Shown here: in pieces, positions 56,122 to 64,000 of the stretch
How positions within the stretch are numbered: position 1 is the stretch's first letter
Layout of the letters: every line of letters starts with the position of its first letter
Source of the DNA: Usnea hakonensis
Taxonomy: Eukaryota > Ascomycota > Lecanoromycetes > Lecanorales > Parmeliaceae
Reading direction: 5' to 3'
DNA: 64,000 nt
NCBI GenBank assembly: GCA_013423325.1
Contig: BLJB01000181.1
Span: forward strand, 1-64,000
The notes under the pieces: model-generated
Told to the model about the DNA's origin: nothing
What the model saw: only the letters and a program-made list of their open reading frames with translations
Databases searched by the model: none
Made by a program: the position numbers and the translations under genes

Positions 56122-58024
56122 ATGATGTATGCCAGTCGTGCAATTCTCTTCAATGTGATACTGTCGACGCTGGCCGTCACTCAAACCACTGGCACTTTTT
56201 GTAATCGACTCTACCACTCCTCGATTGTGGTTAATGACAGGCTCTATGTCGACGGAGGAGAATATCGAACGGTTTGAGAGCTTCAACTGCGGCTTCAGCC
56301 CTATTAATAATGCTTTGGGCTGACAATGTCAGGTAACAAATGGTAATGTCTCAGTCTCGATCCCGACGACCATAGACACGATCGATCTGTCGAAGCCTTT
56401 TAGCAATTCAGATACCTCGATATGGGAGCAAATATCCAAGAATGAGACAGATTCTGCCTCCAGCGCCCCAACTCTCAACGATGGAAGCATATTCTCAGAC
56501 GGCACTAGCCTGTATCTCTTTGGCGGTGCAATCAGCATGGCTCCTGGTGCTCCAGGAATACCTCCGTCAAACGCTTTGTATCAGTACAACATAGGCGAAA
56601 GACAGTGGACCCAAATAACCCCAGGCGGTGATCCCATCCAGCGTGTTCTCATTGGAATGTCTGCACAGAGTTCAACGACCTCCGCAGGTTACTACCTAGG
56701 TGGCGCCATCACTCCTCTGAGTAACCCAAGCTTCTATGCCCAAACCAACTCTACGCCATATATGGTCGAAGGCCTCGTAACGTTTAACGAAGGATTCTCT
56801 ACTCTCAAGAACTCTTCGACGACCCAAATGAACACAGATGGCACTGTAGCTGAAGGCTACCTGGCTCTCATTGAATCCCTCGGCTCCGAAGGGGTTTTGA
56901 TTACGTTTGGAGGGTTCACGGATACCGCTGGAGCTCCATCCAACTTGGAGGACTCCAATCTGGCAGATCCCTCATTCCAATGGCCACTTGCGAATGTATC
57001 CGTTTATGATATTGGCAATGCAACGTGGTATCAGCAAGTGGCGACGGGAGACATACCGCCCTGGCGATACATGGGCTGTTCAGTAATTGTCAGCGCACCA
57101 GATCAAAGCAGTCATTCAATCTACGTCTTCGGCGGCTGGGGTAATTCTTTCGGAGATTCGGATGGTAACGTTTATGTGCTTTCTATACCTTCTTTTCGGT
57201 GGATCCGAGTGAACACAGACAGCAACCGTCGCTCGCGCCACAGCTGCAATATCGTGGGTAACCACACAATGCTTGTAGTGGGAGGTATTAAGCCAATTGG
57301 TCAGCAAGTACTGCCATTAGATGCCACAGGCTGCGACACCACACCCGTGTTTGCCCAAGGTTTGGGATTGTTTTCATTAAACAACCATACATGGGCCACA
57401 AACTATGATCCTTCTACGGGCGTAGCGCCATATGAAATTCATCCAAGTATATCAAACGTGATAGGAGGCAATGAAAATGGAAGTGCCACGATTCAGACCC
57501 CAGCGGGTGGCTTTTCACAGCAGGCTCTGGGGATCCTGCTTGACGCACGTCAAGGCCCAATGAATTTAGTCGGCACTATCCCAAATGCAAACCCAATGTC
57601 TTCTGCTGGCATGCAGCGTCTCTCCAGAGGTGTCATTGCTGGCACAGTCATTGCAGCGGTTGCGGGACTAGCAATCATCTTGACTCTAATATACGTCCTG
57701 CTACGTCGTCGATACCTTCGCCAACATCCTGCACGGCCTAGTATTTCTAAGCCTGTATATCACGAACGCAAGGCATCGGAGCTCGATGCGTCGCATGGGC
57801 CATCAGAGATGATAGACGAAAAACATGCAGCTCATGAGTTGTGGAGTCCTGTGGATAAGCCTTTACCGCCACGACCTTTTGACGAGAAGATTGTGTCACT
57901 GCATGAGTTGGTAGGAGAGGATCTGGGTATACATCCTGCGGAACGAGAATTGGAGCGGGAACGAGCTAAGATAGATGAGAAGGCGAAGATAGTGGCGAAT
58001 CGTTATGTGCGATCTGTGCAGTGA
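56122..58024 (+). CDS. secreted/membrane kelch-repeat protein with C-terminal transmembrane anchor
   Basis: Exons 56122-56271 and 56333-58024 (61-nt intron) give 613 residues. The N-terminus is a signal peptide (MMYASRAILFNVILSTLAVTQ). Kelch blades follow: YHSSIVVNDRLYVDGG, DGSIFSDGTSLYLFGG, VLITFGGFTDT, SIYVFGGWGNSF with SRHSCNIVGNHTMLVVGG, so about five blades of a beta-propeller that lies outside the cell or in the lumen. Several NxS/T sites are present. One transmembrane helix at about 484-506 (VIAGTVIAAVAGLAIILTLIYVLL) is followed by RRR, giving type I topology. The cytosolic tail has a Pro-rich patch (KPLPPRPFDEK) and ends in a charged helix. This is the architecture of fungal surface kelch proteins; ligand and partners are unknown. 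Confidence 0.85.
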
Positions 58025-58349
58025 AATAGTATATCATTTCAAACGCTCCTTGTTTGGCTCCATATTCATTGCGAGTCACCCTCGTATCGCATTCTTGTTG
58101 ACATGTTTCTACTCCTGGGTTTGCAGCATCAGTAAGCTTAATCCAGCAGTCATCCAGTTAGGGTTATGCAAATCAAAGAAGGAGATACATCAACTACTTA
58201 GATACCAGCCGTGTATTCCCCAGCTGATAAGTTCTTTGTGCCCTAGGATCAGAAATCCTGTTCCCGATAGCATAGCCTGGCGAACCATAGAGACCAAACC
58301 CCAATATCAAAATGTCCTACCCGTAAAGTCACCCTAGCACTCAAGCAAA
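58025..58349. other. intergenic region upstream of ATP10
   Basis: Kelch gene 3' flank and ATP10 promoter. No coding signal beyond short frames. Confidence 0.45.
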
Positions 58350-59474
58350 ATGATCCCCAAACTTTCCGCGTCTGCAAAATTAATGCTCCAACCACGGCTC
58401 CTCCTCGCAAGCCCGCGTACCTCCTTCCTATCCCCATGGGTCTTCCCCTCCTACCAATGCTTTCTGCAAAAGCCATACCGCCGCGCCGCATTCACCCATC
58501 CCTCCCCCCCGAAGCCCACCATCCCACCCTCCCCCAAAGAGCCCTCCGATGAAGAGAATCCTACCCCAAAACCTCTCTCCCGCCCTCTCGGCCAATCCAA
58601 ACCCCCTCAACCGGGTCAGAATAGTGGTGTAGACCACCGCACGTGGCGGGAACGCAGGGAAGATTTCTTCAATTATGATAAACACCTCGAGCGGCGGAAG
58701 GAATTGTAAATCACCCCCCCCCCCGAATCTCCTCGTCTTGAAGAACATGGGCAAAGATGTAGAAGCAGCAGAGAGCTAACATGCTCTCCCTCTTTTGAAA
58801 AACCCAACAGAACGAAGAAAGTCGCAAAACCCTATTTCCGCGAATGGACCAACATGCGCTACCACCGCGGCAAAACATTTCTCTCCCCCCCCAAACTCTT
58901 CAAAGCGGACTCGGCCCTCTACTTCCCCAACATGATGGGCTACACGCTCGCCGCACCGGCGCAGAAAACCGCCTCCACGACATCCGTCTTGAGGGGTAAG
59001 ACGTCGATTGTTAGCGTGTTTAGCGGGACGTGGGCGGAGCGGCAGACGCGGAGTTTTGTGGGGGAGGAGGAGAATCCTGGACTGGAGAGGGAGGTAGAGA
59101 GGTTAGGGGGGGAAGGGGTGCAGAGGGTGTGGGTTAATATTGAGGAGGATTGGATGAAGGCGGGGTTGGTGAGGTTGTTTTTGGGGGGGAGTAGGAAGGG
59201 GAAGGGGGTTGGGGAGTGGGGGAGGAGTTTTGTGGTGAGGAGGGGGGTCGGGGATGAGGTTAGGGAGTGTATTGGGATGGCGAATGGGAAGGTGGGGTAT
59301 GTGTATTTGGTGGATGGGGAGTGTAGGATTAGGTGGGCTGGAAGTGGGGATGCGGAGACAGGGGAGAAGGAGGGGTTGGTTGGGGTTTTGAAGAGATTGG
59401 TTGGGAGCAGTAGGAAGCTCGAGAGTGGGAACGATCTGGAGGCGAAGCCCGTCGCGGTGAAAGCAGAAAAGTGA
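58350..59474 (+). CDS. ATP10: mitochondrial F1Fo ATP synthase assembly factor Atp10
   Basis: Inner-membrane assembly factor that helps Atp6 join the Fo sector of ATP synthase. Exons 58350-58705 and 58811-59474 (105-nt intron with a C-run just after the donor) give 339 residues. The N-terminal ~45 residues are Arg-, Ser- and Leu-rich (presequence), then a Pro-rich linker. The conserved core begins HRTWRERREDFFNYDKHLERRKELTKK, continues PYFREWTNMRYHRGKTFLSP, KADSALYFPNMMGYTL and VSVFSGTWAERQT, all Atp10 hallmarks. The second half is written almost only with G-ending and T-ending codons and contains G-runs, an abrupt change from the C-ending codons before ~58990. Convergent with GOS1 over 111 bases. 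Confidence 0.93.
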
Positions 59475-59585
59475 TGTTGTACAATAGACTGTCAGGTTCC
59501 AGATACCCCTTATCATGCAAGGCGTTCTCCCCTCATCTCAGACACCAAACGCCATGCATGTGGCCCAAAATCTCTTGCCTAGGTA

Positions 59586-60394
59586 TCACATCAAGAAAAA
59601 CACCAGCAGAAAACAGACCCCAATGAAAGACCCTAATATAATTCCATCCCTCCTCTTCTTTGCCCCAATCCTCCCAATCAAACTATTAATCCCAGGCACT
59701 TGACTAGCCGCTCCCACAATCCTCCTATTCACATTCGCCAACGTCTCCCGCTGCATCCCAAAGCTCTCATTAATCGCGTACGCCTGACTCAGCACCCCGT
59801 CAGCAACGCTATGACTCCTATCGATCCTGTTCCGCTCATCGAGCATGTAATCCGCTTCCACGTCTTCGGGGTTGGAATCCCGGTAAGCGTTGATGTCAGA
59901 TCGTACGTTTGAGAGAAGATTGGCGCGCTGGCGGACGTCAGCGATGGAGGATTTGAGACGGAGGAGCTCGCGTCGATGGTCGAGGAGGATCTCGCGGTGG
60001 CGGACGAGGTTGTTGGATTTCAGGGCGGAGGTGGTGAGGGGTGACTCCGAGTCGAGGAGGCGGGCTAGTTGGGTGATGAGGGCTTCTCGCTGGATTGAGA
60101 TGGATTAGCCACGACTCGTTCCTCACTTGTCGGAGATCAAAGTTGTATGAGCTATGTACCTTCTCGAGCAAGTCCTGGATGCTTGCCTCGGTTTGGTTTT
60201 CATCCTCTGTAGGCTTGGGAGGTATGGTGGTGGCTTGCGAAAATTGGGAATATTTGTGGAAGTACCCTTCAGTCTATAAACCATTAGTAGCCAGAACAAG
60301 CACGACGAGCTCCGCAAGAAGTCGATACCTGAGACTCTAGGGTTCTTGTTTGCTGGCGGAGCTGAGCCCATCCGTTGCCAGTTGAGGACGACAT
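59586..60394 (-). CDS. GOS1: Golgi Qb-SNARE Gos1 (GS28 type)
   Basis: SNARE for vesicle fusion at and within the Golgi. Exons 60394-60329, 60273-60160 and 60089-59586 give 227 residues. Start MSSSTGNGWAQLRQQTRTLESQ is the family N-terminus; splicing continues TEGYFHKYSQF and QDLLEK-REALITQLARLL. The Habc part (to ~residue 130) includes HREILLDHRRELLRLKSSI. The SNARE helix runs about 150-205 (DERNRIDRSHSVADGVLSQAY, QRETLANVNRRI), with the Q-type residue at the centre expected from NESFGMQRE. IPGINSLIGRIGAKKRRD precedes a single C-terminal anchor (GIILGSFIGVCFLLVFF). Third positions shift from C to G in the last ~90 codons. Confidence 0.93.
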
Positions 60395-60661
60395 GTTTCT
60401 CGGAAGCCAACTGAATATCTATCAAGCGGGACAGCAGTGAGGTTCGTATCATTAGCTTGGATCACGTCCATCATAGCTCCATTGAAGAAGATCAAGAAGA
60501 AGACAGATGCCTCATCGGACTTTGCAGATGCCTCACTCTTGGCGCTGCGGGCTCGCTAAGAATGTGGCGCTAAGAAAGCCAAGAAATGTCCGCCGCACAT
60601 TTTAACGATTGCCAGCAACGACATATCGGACCACTCTGTCAACCACGATAGTACCATCAAG
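60395..60661. promoter_or_regulatory. bidirectional promoter between GOS1 and RPL35
   Basis: The two start codons are 267 bases apart on opposite strands, so both core promoters are here. A TTAACGATTGCC/CGACATA block lies near the ribosomal protein start. The ribosomal gene is expected to be strong, the SNARE gene weak, so directional control is likely (inference). Confidence 0.55.
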
Positions 60662-61295
60662 ATGGTAGGCGCATCAGCCCTGGAAATACTGACTCATACT
60701 GACGAAGATCATAGTCGTCCGCAAAAGTTCGCACCAGCCAGCTCTGGGGCAAGAGCAAGGATGATCTAAAGAAGCAACTCGTGGACCTCAAAACTGAGCT
60801 GGGTCAACTACGCACACAAAAGATCTCTGGAGGTGCTTCCTCGAAGCTGCATAAAATGTACAATTCTACCCAGCTGAAACTCTCCCTTCCCATCCAAGCT
60901 CTACCAAAGAAACAAATCTAACATCCCCCGTGCAATCACAGCCACGACCTTCGCAAATCAATCGCCCGCGTCCTCACCGTCATCAACTCGAACCAACGCC
61001 AACAGCTCCGCATCTTCTACCAAAAGAAGAAATACCTGCCCCTCGACCTGCGCGCCAAAAAGACCCGTGCGATCCGGAGGCGGTTGAGCAAGCACGAGGG
61101 CGCGCTCGTGACGGAAAAGCAAAAAAAGAAGTCGACGCATTTCCCGCAGAGGAAGTATGCTGTTAAGGTATGTTGAAGATCTTACCCTGGCGCTGGAAAG
61201 CTGGGGCGATTAGGGATTTTTATACAGTTGAGAGCTGTGCTTTTTGGAAATTATTCGGTTGCGGTGGCTGATTGTGAACACAGGCTGAGGTTTAG
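60662..61295 (+). CDS. RPL35: 60S ribosomal protein L35 (uL29)
   Basis: Large-subunit protein near the exit tunnel. Exons 60662-60664, 60715-60857, 60942-61167 and 61284-61295 give 127 residues. The first exon is only the ATG, a layout seen in other fungal ribosomal protein genes. The product reads SSAKVRTSQLWGKSKDDL, LVDLKTELGQLRTQKI, KIHDLRKSIARVLTVINS, YLPLDLRAKKTRAIRRRL, HFPQRKYAVK, the full family pattern. The last exon adds AEV, matching the usual fungal ending KYAVKAE; without that splice the frame would end two codons later in 61168-61176 (VC). The third intron is 116 nt. Confidence 0.93.
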
Positions 61296-63339
61296 GTGGT
61301 GGTGAGCTTGGGGATATTATAAGAAACGCATGATTTGCATCGGGACGGTATCCTTATCTGGCCGTAAGTATACAGATAGTGATGGTCAGCCAAATGCATT
61401 CAAATCCAGTCCACCAAAGCCTTTTTCCTACTGCCATTGGATAACTCCTGCGCCAACATTGCCTCAGGGACCGCGAATCGGCATGGGAAAAAAAGCGAGG
61501 CCGCTTTCCTAGCCAGGCCGGGGAACCAACAACGGCTTGGCTATAATGCGAATGTTTCTCTCGTCCTTGCCCTCTCACAAATATCAAGATTGGTATCATA
61601 TCAACTTGGATGATGTATCCCAGCAATTTCTGCTGTTTCAAATACCCTTATCATCACTAGTCCCCTCATTCCTGTTTCATTTTCTCATCATCGCCCAACC
61701 CACCCCCTTACCCTACCCATTCATCATCTCATCTCATACCTCCCCACACCATCCCCATCTCCCAACCGCAACACCTCACCACCCGCCGCCCCACCTCCCA
61801 CCAAAAAGCCCTGGGCCCCCCTCTACTCAACCCCTCCTCATCATCAGCGGCCCATTCCTCAAACCCCATACCACACCACACACCCCACCATCTCCCTTCT
61901 ACTCCATTCCCACTCCCACCGCACTTACCCCCTTCCTACCCAACCATGCCCATGCCCATGCCCATGTCCAACCCCCCATCAGCATCACATCGCATTAAAT
62001 CCATCTACATGTCCACCCCACCCTACTCAAAAACAAGCCCCTCCCCTCACGCAACCCATTAGCATATAGGAGCCATGTTTCTATAACCCCAGTACTTCGT
62101 CAGGGCTGGGTTCTGGGGAATGACACGTTTTTGAAGGGTTGTTGTTGTTGTTGTTGCGCGGGGTGCTGGCGCTGAGGGGATGGTGTGGGATATGGGAAGG
62201 GGGAAGACCAGTCAGATATGATGTGGTGATGTAGGCCGGTTATAGATAGCATATAGGTGGGTGGGTAGGTGGGTACTTTTGGTTTGAGCAATGGGAATGG
62301 GGGCGCGGCAGGTGGGGTTTGAGAGGGATGGGATATGGGATTGAGAAGTATGTAGATGGTTAGTTAGGGCATACCGGGGTCGGGGAGCGAAAGGGCTATG
62401 TGAATGTCCAATGGACTTGACGCTGTGGGTTGAGAAGTCTTTGGTTGGGCTTGAGAGGGGAGTATGAAGTTTTTCTTGTTCGCACTAGAAGGCTTGTGCA
62501 GGTCCTGAGGGAAGGCACCCATCTTTTCTGTTTTGTTTGGGCACGCCTTTCTATTTCGTGGTGCCAGGAACACGTTGGCTCTTCCTGGCACGAGGGATTG
62601 GGAACGGAATCAAAGTTACACGTGATTAAAGAATCTAATGCTTTTGGCTATTGTCATCATGTATTCGCAACGGGCCTGAGCTGTGAGAATAGTTTAGGAT
62701 GCATGACCTTTGCTAAAGTGAAGCGGAGTGGGGATGCTCTTGATTGAAAGACTCGTGTTCGAACCGGTCATGGATAATGCGGTTTGGAGCACCAGTCCCT
62801 TTGATGGCAAGATCAATCGCTATCTCGATTTTGCAGCGACATGCTATGGGCTGCTGTTCTTTTGGGTTGACGCTATAGGTTTGCCTCGTCGCCCTCAACA
62901 ATACATATTTTCGCAAGTCTAGCAAATGGTAGGCGACTATGTGGTTTTTCCTATGTCACTCATGCCGGCACCTGGAAGCTTGACAAGATCTCCTGATGAT
63001 TCCGTAGCTTTGGAACGTTTATCGAGATGCGCAGGATCACAAGCCTTGATAGGATTCCGAATTCTGCAGCTTACATTTTGTCGCTACCTGCATCAGTAAC
63101 ATTAGTCTCATCAAACCACCCTTGTTCAGGTCACCGATCGACTCTTGCAGCCTCTGGATCTTTTTGCGGGAGGAGCAGGTCGTTCTTAAATCATGTTGAT
63201 ATTGGCGGTTGCGCACGCGTATGCACGACATTTCTTTTCTTAGCGGGTTGTTTATGCAGGGGAGATGTCCAGCATCGCACGGACCAGGTGGCTTTGGACA
63301 TGTTTTACCGAGTATGTTGTACCTATACTACTCTAGAGC
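61296..63339. other. gene-free right flank
   Basis: No supported gene. From 61640 to 62000 the plus strand is C/T/A-rich with CCCATG-type short repeats (about 61945-61965), which makes a long but featureless frame (61537-61998). A GTT run lies near 62137-62155. Frames at 62430-62925 lack domains. Confidence 0.5.
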
Positions 63340-64000
63340 TGTAGAGTAGGCTACTCTTTACTCATCCCTGTAAGAACCCTGGCTCGTGTGCACAATATCC
63401 CGAGATTGCAAAAAGCTAAGGTGTATGGAGTAGTAGATCAGTCAAATAATTAATATTAGTTCCTTAATCTCACTGTCGTTGTAACCTTAGAGTAGTCTAA
63501 TTACCTTTTAGTTTTGGGTAACAGAACCCTAGAGCGAATAATACGTATAAGGCTGACTCTTCTTCTAAGATCTAAGGTAACCGAATGGCTTCTTCTCCGC
63601 CCCCACTCTAAAGACTAGCGCCAATCTCTATCTGCGAGAAGCTTAACGGAGGCGAATCTCATCTCGAATGCTCTAACATGAGTAGTGATCTCATCATTTG
63701 CCATCGCCTTCCTCTTCTCATTATTGTGTCTCTCAATATGTACTCTACAGACACTCCCATGTCTACTCTACTCTACTGTCAGTGCCAATGTCATCATCCA
63801 TCTTCTATCTCATCAATATGTCACTTCTACTCTGCCTCCGGTCTTGTTTGAGCTAGAGTCATGAGACAATCCTTCCCTTGAACCTTTCCTCCGTCTTATG
63901 CAGTTTCGCAACATTGCCCTTTCTTAGACTTCTCCCATTACTTACTATAAAAATATTATGCTATATTGACCTATCAAATCATTGCACTGGCCACCCTATT
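63340..64000. repeat. AT-rich right end, possible mutated repeat remnant
   Basis: From the TAGAGTAGGCTACTCTTTACTC motif onward the sequence is richer in TA, TTAA and CTCTAC words and has no open frame of note. It resembles the first 250 bases of the window in tone, for example ACCCTAG, CTTCTTCTAA and TATAAGG words. A RIP-mutated repeat is possible but not proven. Confidence 0.3.

Noticed and set aside
59103..59516. Pro/His-rich minus-strand frame opposite ATP10
   Set aside because: Arises because the ATP10 coding strand is G-rich there; pure shadow.
61537..61998. 153-codon Pro/His/Thr-rich plus-strand frame
   Set aside because: C/A-rich low-complexity sequence with no conserved motif.
62741..62785. 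GTTCGAACC motif as a possible tRNA T-arm
   Set aside because: No matching acceptor, D-arm or anticodon stem could be folded around it.

Overview
The window is nuclear DNA from a filamentous ascomycete (Pezizomycotina). The evidence is short GT-AG introns (mostly 47-150 nt) that restore strongly conserved fungal proteins, fungus-specific families (a Zn2Cys6 regulator, TIM54, ATP10, a fungal NEIL/Fpg-type glycosylase) and compact divergent or convergent gene pairs. A leotiomycete-like fungus would fit, but the sequence alone does not settle the class. Eighteen intact protein genes, one ankyrin pseudogene and one retroelement remnant can be supported. I found no rRNA, tRNA or CRISPR.

Left part (1-12.3 kb): an AT-rich tip and a palindromic repeat lead into TIM54 (+, mitochondrial import), then a cation-diffusion-facilitator transporter (+) that converges on the NatA subunit gene NAT1/Naa15 (-). 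A MIX23/Cid2 family gene (-), a broken ankyrin-repeat gene (+) and an Fpg/Nei-type DNA glycosylase (+) follow. From 12.3 to 18.8 kb the window is almost empty: it holds a decayed Ty3/gypsy integrase fragment and a GAAGAG repeat.

Centre (18.8-35.4 kb): a D-2-hydroxyacid dehydrogenase (-), a Zn2Cys6 transcription factor (-), then a divergent pair, CWF19-like (-) and GPN1/Npa3 (+). Next come a long LARP1-type RNA-binding protein with a La motif and a DM15-like C-terminus (+), and a conserved gene with a mitochondrial-presequence-like N-terminus (+).

Right part (35.4-64 kb): a 3 kb non-coding stretch with polypurine/polypyrimidine tracts, SFT2 (-), a nearly 4 kb leader-like region in front of a bHLH regulator (+), an aldo/keto reductase (-), a small secreted GPI-type protein (+), a 3 kb gene-poor stretch, an unrecognised four-exon gene (+), POL4 (family X DNA polymerase, -), a secreted kelch/transmembrane protein (+), ATP10 (+) converging on GOS1 (-), and RPL35 (+) divergent from GOS1. 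The last 2.7 kb has no gene and becomes AT-rich.

The content is mostly housekeeping. Mitochondrial biogenesis (TIM54, MIX23, ATP10), Golgi traffic (SFT2, GOS1), RNA metabolism (CWF19, GPN1, LARP1, RPL35), N-terminal acetylation (NAT1) and DNA repair (glycosylase, POL4) are each represented, but there is no operon-like pathway cluster or secondary-metabolite locus. The most unusual signals are a sharp switch from C-ending to G-ending codons inside several genes, a 24-nt microexon in POL4, a long-loop bHLH protein behind a very long leader, and an orphan four-exon gene. Exon coordinates were built by hand from splice signals and reading-frame closure; none is backed by RNA data.
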